From assembly GCF_040958095.1 (NCBI RefSeq), contig NC_091156.1:20834175-20898174 (forward strand): DNA of 64,000 nt, in the 5' to 3' direction. The notes beneath the pieces are model-generated. The model had not been told where the DNA came from. It was given only the letters and a program-made list of their open reading frames with translations, and ran no database searches. Below are positions 33,600-44,106 of this stretch, piece by piece. The translations under genes were made by a program, and so were the position numbers. Within the stretch, counting starts at the first letter, position 1; each line of letters begins with the position of its first letter. This stretch comes from Procambarus clarkii (Eukaryota; Arthropoda; Malacostraca; Decapoda; Cambaridae).

Positions 33600-33815
33600 C
33601 GTTAGGCTTATATCCAGGCAACCCCATGGTCGAGCTACTGACCCTCCCCAGGATGCAACTCCACAACAAGCAGATCAACTCCTGGGTACTTATTTACTGC
33701 TAGGTGAACAGGATTATTAGGTAATAAATGCACGCAACCATTTCAGTCCCGCCCATAGTTCGAACTTGGAATTCCCGAGTGTAAGTCGGAAACAAACCCA
33801 ACTGGGGTTTAGCGG
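33600..33815 (-). repeat. SINE family 1 relative, inverted
   Basis: CTGGGTACTTATTTACTGCTAGGTGAACAGG, CAACCATTTCAGTCCCGCCC and GAACTTGGAATTCCCGAGTGTAAGTC match the inverted SINE body and tRNA-like head seen at 25370-25510. Confidence 0.65.
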
Positions 33816-34317
33816 CTGCTCTTTTTGCGGTGTCTTGTGCTGGGTTTTCCTTGGCGGGACCTCATAAATAAACTTGTGGAACTTTATTCATTATCAGTGC
33901 TACATATCCTTCCCGGCTTTGTGCCTTTTTTTGATAATTACTTCAACCCGTCCTCACACTAGGCTGTTTATTGCAGTGGCCGTTCTACCCAGACACACTC
34001 ATCCGATTTTAAATTAAAACATTTTCACGCATCCGAGCAGACCGTCGTTGTCACCAATATTATTAATCACACCGCACCCGTGCCCCTCTCGGGAGTCACG
34101 AGAAAAAATATTTGTATAAAATCCATTTATTATCCGATCAACTTGGGAATAGTTTACAAATGTTTGCCATGAAATTTACGTTTTCTCTTATAGCCGAACA
34201 GCTTATTAAAGAGAACGTCGTGGCAGTGAATCATCGTGGTAAAACAATTGTATTATTGACACGACGAGTATAATCGACGTAGTTTTTATATATGTTGCCG
34301 GTCGAACGCATCCTTAT
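33816..34317. other. Unassigned segment
   Basis: No ORF, no copy elsewhere in the window recognised. Includes a CCTCACACTAGGCTG segment near 33952 that reappears inverted near 37580 (CAGCCTAGTGTGAGG), so its first part belongs to the dispersed repeat family at 34960-37590. Confidence 0.4.
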
Positions 34318-34830
34318 GTGACCTTTAATACTTATGTTCTTATAGAACATTCTATTGCGAGCACATTGGTACAAAAATAAAATACATCGACAAAGTCAGG
34401 ACAGTGAATTGAATATACACTTTTCAAAGCGAGGTTCGCCGATATGCCGCCGCGGGTAACACTTCGGCCACTTCCCACACTGTTTTGGGTGGGCTACGAC
34501 ATTGAATCTATATTTATATGCATATGTCCGTGTAGAGAATTTTATTGCGATTCCAATGATACCACAGTTAGCGATGTAGGACAACTGTAGGCTTCGCAAC
34601 CATTAAGAGAGTGGAAACATTTTGTTGCTGTTTGGCGCTCTCGGCGAGTGATCTGAATAGTTTTTTATTTGGTGCTGATAGTCCTTATGCTTTGGCGGCA
34701 TTTTATAGGTATGTTCTTATAGACAATTTTATTGCGAACACAGTGATACCAAATTTAAATACGTGCGACTTCAATTATTGTCAGGACAGTCAAAAGAGTG
34801 TACACTTTTTCGGTCTTACCGCGTAGGCGC
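34318..34830. repeat. Diverged repeat, about three copies
   Basis: Each copy carries TTTTATTGCGA-type sequence (34340, 34535, 34725) followed by a TGATACCA or TGGTACAAA block, and two carry GTCAGGACAGT. Spacing is about 190 bases. No coding role seen. Confidence 0.6.
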
Positions 34831-34959
34831 GCGAACCGCCGAAAGCGCTTAGGGCAAAGCGCATTTTTTTTTTGAACGCCGAGAGCGCGAAAGTGTTAAA
34901 AATTGGTTTGTTGTATATAAATAAATAAAATTTTTATGTATAATATTTATGTATAGTTA

Positions 34960-35138
34960 GGTGTATGTTAGATTAGATGTTTAGGTTCTGTTGGCGATTA
35001 TTTGTGTTTGAAGTACTGTACGTGGGTGAAGTATTTGTAGCAATCCATCCTCAGAGCGAGTCCATTCCATCCAGCAGTCGATCCCACAGACACATCAATT
35101 TTAACATACTGCTCATTCAAAACTACTTTTCTCAATTA

Positions 35139-35187
<49 letters not shown>

Positions 35188-35467
35188 TAGCATATTGTGC
35201 ACATTTAGGCACTGGTTAGGTTAGATGCTTATGTTCTGTTGCCGATTACTTGTATTTATAGCATGGGTGAAGTATTTCAACCTGTCCTTGAACCAAGTCT
35301 GTTCTATCCAGAGGTCGACCCCCAAAGATGCATTCATCAATTTTAGCATTGTTCATTCAAAATGGAACTTTGCCGAAATATAAATGAATATTGTTTATGT
35401 TAGCAGATTGTGCATATTTAGGCATTGGTTAGGTTAGGTGTTTTAGTTCTGTTGGCGATTATTTGTA
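34960..35467 (+). repeat. ~235-bp dispersed repeat, two tandem copies, with (TTA)n
   Basis: Copies near 34970 and 35215 share GGTTAGGTTAGATG..., TCTGTTGGCGATTA and CATCAATTTTA; the first contains an ATT trinucleotide run (35138-35183). The same family occurs inverted at 37330-37590 and 62160-62390. Confidence 0.8.
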
Positions 35468-36465
35468 CAGGGGTACCTCGGTTTACGAATATAATCCCAT
35501 TCCTGGAGGCGGTTCGTAAACCGAAGCGAATTTCCCCATAAGAAATCATGGGAAATGAATTAATCCGTTCCTGACTCCCAAAAAATTAACTTTAAAGTAA
35601 ATTTTATACTTAATTCACCCAAATTTTCTCTACAAAAGTATGTACAAGTTATTACTTTCCTTTACTGGTGACTCCTGTTGGCGTATGGAAGACGGTGAGG
35701 AGGAGAGGCGTTACTGTTTGGAAGGGGAGTTCACTTCCATTATAACATCAGGCAGTGAGGACTTCTCTGGGGTGCATTCTCTGGCACGTTTTGCCTGCAT
35801 ATCACTAGGACCTGCTTCTGGCTCACTGCATGATTTTCTCATTAGAAATCATTCAATTGAAGATTGTTTTCCCTTTGCAACACTTTTCTGTAGTGAGACG
35901 TCACATTGTCATTAATAAGATCAATGCAACGGCCTGCTACAGCTTTATCTGGGTGATTCTTTTCAGCAAAACTTTACAGTTCTTCCCATACTGCACACAT
36001 TTTCTTAATGAGGAAGGGACATCCTCTACTGCCTCCTCCTCCCTTGAAGATATGTTGTACTACCTACCTAGTTCAACAACATGTATACCATTTTCATGTT
36101 CATGAATGATCTCTTGTTTTTCCTCTATGGTCATTCTCACTTGTGTTTTCTTGCCTTGAACCTTACCACTGGCTTTCTTGAGACCCATGGCGAGATATAT
36201 AAAAACTTTTATGTTCAAATAGCCAAAAATCTGAAAAAAATGTAAATCTTTGCAAAGAATTCAGGAGGGATAGTCACTTGGCAGGAGGCACTGGTAAACT
36301 GAGGCGCGATCACCATATGCTACCTCGTGCTAGGTCGGCCATACGCATATCAACAAACTCATATCCCGAGGTAAAGTTTGTAACCAGATTCAAATTTATC
36401 AAAGAAATCGGGCTCGTAACCCAAAAAATTCATAAAGCTGGGCATTCGTAAACCGAATACCACTG
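35468..36465 (-). mobile_element. Tigger/pogo-type DNA transposon, internally deleted
   Basis: Terminal inverted repeats CAGGGGTACCTCGGTTTACG (left) and, inverted, CAGTGGTATTCGGTTTACG (right), flanked by TA on both sides (35466-35467 and 36466-36467), as expected for the Tc1/mariner superfamily. The minus strand has a transposase start (36060-36188) and then, from about 36030 down to 35640, fragments matching the C-terminal tail of Tigger transposases in shifting frames. The DDE catalytic core is missing, so it is non-autonomous. Confidence 0.85.
36060..36188 (-). pseudogene. Tigger transposase N-terminus (broken)
   Basis: Reads MGLKKASGKVQGKKTQVRM, then TIEEKQEII, then HVVELGR, and then a stop codon. 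This is the start of the CENP-B-type helix-turn-helix that binds the transposon ends in pogo/Tigger transposases. After 42 codons a TAG interrupts the domain, and the following sequence jumps to C-terminal material. Non-functional. Confidence 0.85.
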
Positions 36466-37590
36466 TATTTGTAGTACGTGGGAGAAGCATTTACAGCACT
36501 AGTTCGAATAAAAGTTGTCAGCGAAGCACTTGTTCTGGAAGTGTTCAGACGTCATCACTTTAGTCGTGTGTAAACCGTTTTTCATTCATGAACATGGGGT
36601 TTGGCGGATGCATGGAATAAACTTTGGGTCTTTGTTTGGAGGACCGGCTGAGCATTTACATCGTTATGGTTCAAACAAGTCGTCAGCGAAGCACTTGCTC
36701 TGAAAGTGTTCGGACGTTATGAGTTGTGAAACGTGTGTAAACCGCTTTTCATTCATAAATGGGGTTTGGGGGCTGGATTAACAAGCTTGGATCTTTGTAT
36801 GCAAGGATGGGGTGATTTATTCATTATTGTTTCAGTGATTCAAACACTATGGGGATAAAAGTTTCAGTCCGTGCTCGCATACAAATATCCAATCTCGTTT
36901 ATCCAGCCGCCAAACCCCCTGTTTATGAATAAAAAGTTGTTTACACAAGACTCGCAACTGATGACGTCGAACACGTCCAGAACAAGTGCTTCGCTCACGT
37001 CCTCTTCGAACTACCTACCCGCCCTCCAAACAAGACCCAAAAGTGATTCCATGCACCCACCAAACCCCTGTTTATGAATGAAAAATGGTTTACACACGAC
37101 TCAAACCTGATTTCGTTCGAGAACTTCTGGAACAAATGCTTCACTGACGAATTTTGTTCAAACCACAACGCTGTAAATGCAGCCCGTCCTCCAAACAAGG
37201 ATCCAAAAGTGATTCCATGCACCCGCCAAACCCCCTGTTTATGAATGAAAAGCAGTTTACACACGACTCACAACTGCTGACGTTCGAACATATCCGGAAC
37301 AAGTGCTTCACTGACGAATTTTGTTCGAATCACAACGCTATAAATGCTTCACCCACGTACTACAAATACAAATAATCGCCAACAGAACCTAAACACCTAA
37401 CCTAACCTATCCTATGCCTATATATACACAATATGTTAATATATTATAATATTAATTTATACCTGAGAAAATTCTCATTTTGAATGAACAGCATGTTAAA
37501 ATTTATGAATGCGTCTGTGGGGTTGACCTGAATGTAATGGACTTGAGTCGAGGACGGGCGGACAGCCACTGCTTTAGGCAGCCTAGTGTG
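36466..37590. repeat. Large imperfect inverted repeat of a dispersed family
   Basis: Plus-oriented units at about 36510-36675 and 36680-36850 (GTCAGCGAAGCACTTG, AAACCGTTTTTCATTCATGAA, GGGGTTTGGCGG) are followed by inverted units from about 36880 to 37350 (GCCAAACCCC...TTTATGAAT, AAGTGCTTC). 37340-37590 is the inverted copy of the 34960-35460 repeat. Short ORFs here arise from the repeat. Confidence 0.8.
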
Positions 37591-37649
37591 AGGACGGGTT
37601 GAAAAGTTTATTAATAAATTAAATTATATATTATATACGTTTGAATGTA

Positions 37650-37905
37650 TAATAAGGGTAATTAACAAAGGTGAAAGTTTTACCCTGGGTAAAATAACTT
37701 GATAACATTAACGTTATACATTAATAACAATGCACTGTAACTTCTTGAATTAAAAACTTGAAGTTAACATTGTGAGATTAACCTTGCATATTAAAGTTGG
37801 TAAGTGTAACAAGGGTAAATTTAATGTATAACTTTCAGAGAGTAAGTAACAATGGGGAATTACGTTGGTGAAAGTGTTACCTTGGTTAAAATAACTGTGT
37901 AATAC
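37650..37905. repeat. Two-copy tandem repeat, ~197-bp spacing
   Basis: GGTGAAAGTTTTACCCTGGGTAAAATAACT at 37668 recurs as GGTGAAAGTGTTACCTTGGTTAAAATAACT at 37865. AT-rich, non-coding. Confidence 0.7.
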
Positions 37906-37989
37906 AGTAACATAGTATGATGTTACTGTCGGGTGGGGTGTGCGGCGGAGCCCCCCCAAACGCCAGGCCACAGAAGGCGAGGCCGGCTT

Positions 37990-38255
37990 GTGCAACAACC
38001 TGTCCTGATATTCAATTTCTTTCTTTATTATGCACCCAATACCCAGCCCGTGGGAGATGGTGTAAAGGCCTGATAGAGCGTCGCATTTTGACGCGTACTT
38101 TACCCAAGGCCAAATTAAAATTGTCGTATTAGAAGATGGTAGCAATTCAATTTGTCTTTATTATGCACCCCATACCCATCCCGTGAGCTGTGGTAGAAAG
38201 GGTTACAGAGGTATATAATTGGTCGGGCACTGATTTACAACTTGTTAAAAGGGAG
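37990..38255 (-). mobile_element. Two short LINE 3'-end pieces
   Basis: TTTATTATGCACCC.ATACCCA.CCCGTG appears at about 38020 and 38155. The same 3' end occurs at 40210 and 57740 in longer copies, and as a scrap at 58690. Confidence 0.65.
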
Positions 38256-38336
38256 TATAGGCGCCGTACGCTACGTCCCGGCGCCTATAGTCCGTGGACC
38301 GGGGTAATGTTACTCTCCCAAGGGAAGTAACATTAC
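38256..38336. other. Two adjacent hairpins
   Basis: 38256-38289: TATAGGCGCC...GGCGCCTATA, 10-bp perfect stem and 14-nt loop. 38304-38336: GTAATGTTACT...AGTAACATTAC, 11-bp perfect stem and 11-nt loop. No coding role or known element recognised. Confidence 0.8.
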
Positions 38337-38479
38337 ATGTGAGATGTAATGTAGCATGTGAGAGCTATACCTGCTGCATCTGCGACGCGCGCCGCCCCTG
38401 GCCTGTCCTGTCAGTGTCCTGTGAGGGAGGCTGCTCGTTGGGAAGACGGACTCCCAAACATTTGCGGTAGGATAGATCT

Positions 38480-38690
38480 TCTCGAATCAGCAGGACGATC
38501 TCGTTATTGTTGTTGTTATAGATTCAGCTACATGGAACAAGTTCCAAGTAGCACGGGCTATGGTGAGCCCGTAATAGACTTACCTGGCACAAGAGCGGGG
38601 CAAGTAGCACGGGCTATAGTGCGCCCGAAGTGGGCTTACCTGGCACAGAAGCGGTGCTGAATCTGGTGAGAGAATTCAACTAGATCTTCT
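38480..38690 (-). mobile_element. I-like LINE 3' end with (AAC)n tail
   Basis: On the minus strand it reads CACTATAGCCCGTGCTACTTG twice (at ~38610 and ~38550 in plus coordinates) and ends in ATAACAACAACAATAACG. The same TATAGCCCGTGCTACAT...AAC tail closes the LINE at 47070-47136. Confidence 0.65.
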
Positions 38691-38739
38691 CGAATCGTCC
38701 CCATGTTTATCTGATTTTAATGCCGTAGCACAGTAATCT

Positions 38740-38935
38740 GCGTGGTCGGCTAACAACCGACTTGAGCACGTTTCCTTTCACCTGGTGCCTCCATCTGTTT
38801 ACCTACTAGTGAGCAGGTACACTCATACCTCATAGTCAATCCTTCCCGGCCAGGATACGAACCCCGGCCAAATCGCTCGCGAAGCGCGGGGACCGTGTCT
38901 TAATACCACCACCCCACGAAGACTGCATAACGTAT
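38740..38935 (-). repeat. tRNA-derived SINE (family 2 relative), inverted
   Basis: CCGGCCAGGATACGAACCCC (inverted B box), CGAAGCGCGGGGACCGTGTCTTA and CACCCCACGAAGAC mirror the head of the SINE at 45485-45725. The body differs. Confidence 0.65.
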
Positions 38936-39344
38936 ATATAACAGTTTGGATTGATATACCCTGTAACCTCTGATATACGTACACACTAGGATGGCAGCAC
39001 AATGTTTTGTAGGTAAGAGTGTTAAATTAACAGTCAAATGAAGGTGAATCCGGGACTGTGGTCTCTCCTACAAGGTCGACACGAGTCACCTGGCAAGTTG
39101 CCAGTAAAACCCACTTGAGCTGCTCCTCGCCCAGAGGCTAATATATCATTTCATAACAAATACATATCTTAACAAAATGGTTAATATACGATCGGGAAAT
39201 GCATGATACCTCTCGGTATAATTGTTAACGTGGTGGAAAATCGGAGTGCGCCATTGGGTAATTGGCGGTGACTGGCAGGAGGGTGTGAGAATGACAGGGG
39301 GCGGCCAGGCCAGTCTGTGCTCACCACCAACACTCCCACACCGC

Positions 39345-39474
39345 GCTCCTGCTGTTATCTGAGTGACGCTCCTGCTGTTACCTGAGTGACGCTCTTGGTG
39401 TTACCTGAGTGACGCTCTTGGTGTTACCTGAGTGACGCGCTTGGTGTTACCTAAGTGACGCTTCTGGTGTTACC
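39345..39474. repeat. 23-bp tandem repeat, ~5.7 units
   Basis: Unit GCTCTTGGTGTTACCTGAGTGAC with substitutions drifting along the array (CTGCTGTTATC at the start, CTTCTGGTGTTACC at the end). Confidence 0.95.
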
Positions 39475-39624
39475 ACCACCACCCGTCCCGCCAATCACTA
39501 TTCATTAAGGCTTCAACGACCGATCAAGTCTGTGAAAGTAAGTACAGAAATACCAAAAACTAAGCACTCACGATCTATAGAAAATAATAATAATAGTCAT
39601 ATTTTATTTACGAGAAGTTACAAC

Positions 39625-39885
39625 GGGGAGCCGGTCGGGCGAGCGGACAGCACGCTGGACTTGTGATCCTGTGGTCCTGGGTTCGATCCCAGGCGCCGGT
39701 GAGAAACAATAGGCAGAGTTTCTTTTATCCTATGCCCCTGTTACCTAGCAGTAAAATAGGTACCTGGGTGTTATATAGTCAGCTGTCACGGGCTGCTTCC
39801 TGGGGGTGGAGGCCTGGTCGAGGACCGGGCCGCGGGACACTTAAAAGTCCCGAAATCATCTCAAGATAACCTCAAAATATGGGTT
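39625..39885 (+). repeat. tRNA-derived SINE (family 1), nearly full length
   Basis: Head GGAGCCGGTCGGGCGAGCGG (A-box region), anticodon-arm-like CTGGACTTGTGATCCTG, B box GGTTCGATCCCAGG, then AAACAATAGGCAGAGTTTC, CCCCTGTTACCTAGCAGTAAA, GTCACGGGCTGCTTCCTGGG, GGTCGAGGACCGGGCC and a 3' end CAAGATAACCTCAA. Pol III type; not a tRNA gene because the acceptor arm is imperfect. Confidence 0.85.
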
Positions 39886-40198
39886 GGTGAGGTTACATTA
39901 GTGATATTATTCTTGCCAAGCCACTAACACGCATAGCGTTTCGGGCAAGTCCTTAATATAGTCCAAGCAAGTCCAATCTAATAAGATGAAAAGGTACATT
40001 GTAACAAGGTTTTACATCAACAATATAAATTGACAGAGGTGATTACACTGGTAGAGATTAAGTACTTAATTATTCTTAAATACTAATATTGGGGAAGTGG
40101 GTAGTACAAGATACAGTCTTGAGTTTGAAGCACACGGTAGGAAACTATGAGGATGAAATTAGGTACTTTTTTGGTTTAATTTTTGAAAAGGGGATGGT
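39886..40198. other. Unassigned segment
   Basis: Contains a scrap CACTAACACGCATAGCGTTTCGGGCAAGTCC (39921-39950) shared with SINE family 2 at 45512. Nothing else recognised. Confidence 0.4.
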
Positions 40199-41390
40199 TA
40201 GTTAGTTTAGTTCATTTATTATGCACCCCATACCCATCTTGTGGGCGGTAGTGGAAAGGGTTACAGAGGCACATAATGGGCTCAGGGTCTGAACCCCACA
40301 ATTCATTTAGCTAAGCAAGTTACAATCTTGATGAGCTAGTTACAAAATTCAATACACATCGTCACATCCACAATGATCTCGAGACCGACCACAAGTACAG
40401 TTTCTAAATTAAGCAACTGACATATGTGGAGAGCTAGTGTCACAATTTATATGTTTGTCCTGCACACCGCCCCCCCCATCCAGTGGGCATTTACAATCAC
40501 TTAGCCTACTATTATCAAACGAAACTATTTGGCTAAGGTTTCTGGTAGCAGATAATTTTGAATGAAATATTTACACATCTCTGGAATATTTGTTATAGAA
40601 TTGTTTCTGAATTCACGTATCTATGAATTGAATTTATAGTGACGGAGTGTGCGAATAATTTTGTTGACACAGTTTACATTAGGTCAGGTCTGCATCATCA
40701 GATAATGACAATTCCCAGAGATACTTTCAACCGAGTCTAAGCCGAGCAGTAGTAACATCTAGAAGTCTGCTGATTTTATTGGATGAACCATAGCTGTGTG
40801 GCTCCTCTTGCATGATAGTATGATGATAGATGGAATTACTGGTGTCAATTTCACTTTGCCTCAGATCTACAAGATCTTGTTGAAGTTCTTGGTGTACTAT
40901 TCCTCTCAGACTGCTTATTGACAATCCAAGGTTATACTCAATTTCTCCTTTAAAGGCAGATTCTTTGGCTAACTCATCAGCTCTATAGTTTCATTTATAG
41001 ACCAACATGAAATGGCGTCCACATGAAATGGACTCTGTTACCATCATTAATTTTATTGCATTTGTGTCTAGCTTTAGACACGAGCATGTTACAGTTATGT
41101 CTTAAAGAGTTGAGAGCCATTAATGATGATAACGAGTCACTTACAATTAATAATGTATCAAGTTTGGAGACTTGTACACATTGCAGGGCAAGAATCAAGG
41201 CAAATAGTTCGGTCTGAAGGGTAGAGGCCCAGTTGCTCATACGGACTCCCCACTCAAAATATAAGCCATCGCCCATTGTCAGGACAACTGCACTTCCAGC
41301 TGCACCCGTGGTGCGGTGTAGGGAACCATCAGTGTATATGATTTGAGAGAAAATGTTCTGTGGACAGAGCATCAATCTACACAGTCTGCA
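40199..41390 (-). mobile_element. I-like LINE 3' half: RNase H and 3' UTR
   Basis: The minus strand carries IIYTDGSLHRTTGAAGSAVV (RNase H first Asp), ASTLQTELFALILALQ (Glu), LLIVSDSLSSLMAL (second Asp) and HFMWTPFHVGL, then after a frame change ADELAKES and a helical tail to 40727. The 3' UTR (40199-40575) is shared with 57725-58095. The RT part is missing on the 5' side. RNase H catalytic residues are present but the frame is broken. Confidence 0.8.
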
Positions 41391-41975
41391 CATCCTCCCA
41401 CCGACGCTGCCTACTCTGCAATGGCCCGCACACTGCACTTTCACCTGACTGTCTCCACCGGCAGGAGGAAATAAAAAAGATGATGACAACACCTAACCAA
41501 CGTCCGCCTTCCCGACCTTGCCCGAGAACTCACCTGGGGAAGCTACTGCTGCCTCACCACCACTTGGTCCATCACCTCCGCAGCCCTCACTACCACCAAC
41601 CAAGCCTGTAGTTACCACCAATAACACCCTCCTACCGGTACTTCTACTCCTCGCCGACAAATTGGAGGGTAAAAACGCCAACTTATACGTTCACACCATT
41701 AACCGGGTGATCACTGGAAATGAACTACCGACGGTGCCGGTACTAGGTGACCTTCCAGCTCCTCCAACTGCGGTCGGCCCGGCGTCCGACCCCTCAACAG
41801 GCCCCATAACCACGTCCGATAACAGGGACGCCACCCACACTGGCTGCCTGTGCCAACGAAGACATCACATCCGAAGACGGACCACCAAAAACTCCCACAA
41901 CAAACACCAGGAAGCTCTCCAGAGCCACCACCAACGTCGAAGACGAGAACGAAGAGGACGATGATCTCATCAACA
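41385..41975 (+). pseudogene. I-like LINE ORF1 (Gag-like) fragment, copy 1
   Basis: CTSSHRRCLLCNGPHTALSP followed by DC and HRQEEIKK is a zinc-knuckle-like segment (C-x2-C-x3-H-x6-C) typical of LINE ORF1 nucleic-acid-binding proteins. Proline- and histidine-rich frames follow. A near-duplicate is at 53820-54400 and a shorter one, inverted, at 48364-48532. It runs directly into RT sequence at 41976 with no ORF2 endonuclease between, so an internal deletion has occurred. Confidence 0.7.
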
Positions 41976-41983
41976 GATTATGG

Positions 41984-42661
41984 GTGACAAGAACTCGACC
42001 ATTCTCTTGGAATAGTGCAATTATAGTTCTCATTCCAAAACCCAAAGACCCAGGAAATCCAAGACCCATTTCATTAACAAACTGTCTGGCCAAAACTGCA
42101 GAAAGAATGGCTCTTAATCGAATTAACTGGAAAGCCAATCCACTGCATCAAAATATGTTGGCATACAGAAAAGGTGTTGAAACCACAGAATGCCTTACCT
42201 CCCTCCTGGATCAAATAATTGACAAACCTGGAATCCTTATTTTTCTAGACGTAGAAAAAGCCTTCGAACTAACCAGTGTTCCAGCTACACTGTGGTGCCT
42301 GGTAGATAAGGGAATCAGAGGGCACGCTCTTGCCTTTTCCAAAGGAAGCCTGCTTAACCGAGAAGCTACAGTCAAATTCCAAGGAAAAACATCCTTCTCA
42401 AAGAGGCTGGAAAATGGGACTCCGCAGGGAGGAATACTAAGCCCCTTCCTCTTCAACTATCTCATGGAACAATTCATGAAGCTCAAATTACCAAAAATCA
42501 AACTGATTAACTTTGCAGACGACTTTGTGGTCATCATCAATGGCAAAGGCGCCAGGAACCATGCACACAAATGCCTAGATATCAGCAGGGAAGCGGAACG
42601 CATAGTAGTGAAAATAAACAGCAATAAAACCAAAGCAATGGCCGTTAAAATGAGAACTTAA
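41984..42661 (+). pseudogene. Reverse transcriptase of the split I-like LINE
   Basis: An open 225-codon frame. Recognised: ALNRINWKANPLHQ, AYRKGVETTECL (motif 2a-like), ILIFLDVEKAFE (motif A, catalytic Asp present), NGTPQGGILSPFLFNYL (motif B), LINFADDFVVII (motif C, FADD intact) and VKINSNKTKAMA (motif D/E). The frame stops at 42661, but the following sequence (EWVTSFQYLGLIID) continues the family pattern, so TAA at 42659-42661 is a nonsense change. No upstream endonuclease. Would copy LINE RNA at a nicked target if intact. Confidence 0.85.
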
Positions 42662-43184
42662 GACATCAGACTCACAATACAAGGACACGAAATTGAGTGG
42701 GTTACCTCCTTTCAATACCTTGGACTTATAATAGACAGCCAGTTGAAATTCATTCAAGAAATTGAATATCTTCGGCAACGTTGTAAAGCCAGAAACTCAG
42801 CTTTGCGCTCCCTGACAAGTCTTAGAGAGGGTGCTCTCTACCAGTATTCAAAATGTACTACGTTCAAGCAGTTAGGTCACTCATTGACTATGGTGCTCCT
42901 GCTCTTACATCCCTCAGTGATAACCAATGGGAGAAACTAGAAGTGTCTCAAAATGATGCCCTCAGAACAATGCTGGGAGCACCTATATGGACGCGTTGAG
43001 AGAATCTAAGAATGGAAACCAACTTACCAACATTAAAAAACAGGATCAAACAAAGAATAGCCACCATAACAGCAAAACTTGTTAGAAGCACCGCCAGACT
43101 GTCAATCAAAGATAGCATACATAGATCGCTTCACAGAAACCTTCAATATAAAACAAGTGCATGGACGGAGTAAAGCAGTATTTT

Positions 43185-43530
43185 AGCAGTAAAATAGGTA
43201 CCTGGGTGTTAGTCAGCTGTCACGGGCTGCTTCCTGGGGGTGGAGGCCTGGTCGAGGACCGGGCCGCGGGGAGGGTTTCTTAAGGTTTCTTGAGATGATT
43301 TCGGGGCTTTAGTGTCCCCGCGGCCCGGTCCTCGACCAGGCCTCCATCCCCAGGAAGCAGCCCGTGACAGCTGACTAACACCCAGGTACCTATTTACTGC
43401 TAGGTAACAGGGGCATAGGGTGAAAGAAACTCTGCCCATTGTTTCTCGCCGGCGCCCGGGATCGAACCCGGGACCACAGGATCACAAGTCCAGTGTGCTG
43501 TCCGCTCGGCCGACCGGCTCCCTCCGAACG
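43185..43530. repeat. SINE palindrome (two family 1 copies, head-to-head at their 3' halves)
   Basis: 43185-43272 (plus) and 43315-43401 (inverted) are arms of about 87 bases that match almost perfectly across a 42-base loop. 43402-43530 completes the inverted SINE through its B box (GGGATCGAACCCGGG) and head (GCCGACCGGCTCC). It interrupts the I-like LINE. Confidence 0.9.
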
Positions 43531-43757
43531 ACACAAAAGCCCCAAAATCACCTCAAAATACCTCAAGATAACGGATAATCTGGTCAAGATTCTAGAGAAA
43601 GTGGACTTGAAATGGACCATTAAAAACAAAAGAGGAAGACTACATCAACACTTTCGGCAGCCTCCTCCATGGAAAGAATCGTGACTAAAGATAATCATTG
43701 AAGCATTTAAAAATCAGCATGTGACTCGCAGAGGCTCAGAGCAGTCATATATAACAA

Positions 43758-44106
43758 ATGGAAACCATCTCAAGACTTACAACCACTCACATCTTCACAG
43801 ATGGATCAGTTAATCAAGAAAGAGGTTCTGCTGGGGCAGCAGTTTGCACTAACAACTATAATGCTTACTGGAGCATGAACAGTGGGTGCTCAACATTGCA
43901 AACAGAATTATATGCACTGAAGGAGGCCATAAATTATACAGTTAAGAAAAATTTACATGATGTCATCATTCATACCGACTCCAAATCTTCGCTCCAGCCA
44001 TTGTTATCCATCCAGCACAGAGATAATATAAAACTCATCACAGAAATCCAACATATAGGAAAAGAAGCTCACAATCTAGGGCTGTCAATCACCCAAAATT
44101 GGATAC
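43758..44106 (+). pseudogene. RNase H N-terminal part of the split LINE
   Basis: HIFTDGSVNQERGSAGAAV (first Asp), CSTLQTELYALKEAINY (Glu) and DVIIHTDSKSSLQPLL (second Asp) show all three early catalytic positions. The frame is cut at NWI, where the 44107 insertion begins. The partner half resumes at 46377 with a HIGINGNEKADSLAK segment in which the last catalytic Asp is present. Confidence 0.85.

Noticed and set aside
39625-39700. A functional tRNA gene
   Set aside because: A and B boxes are present, but the acceptor arm does not pair and a SINE body follows.
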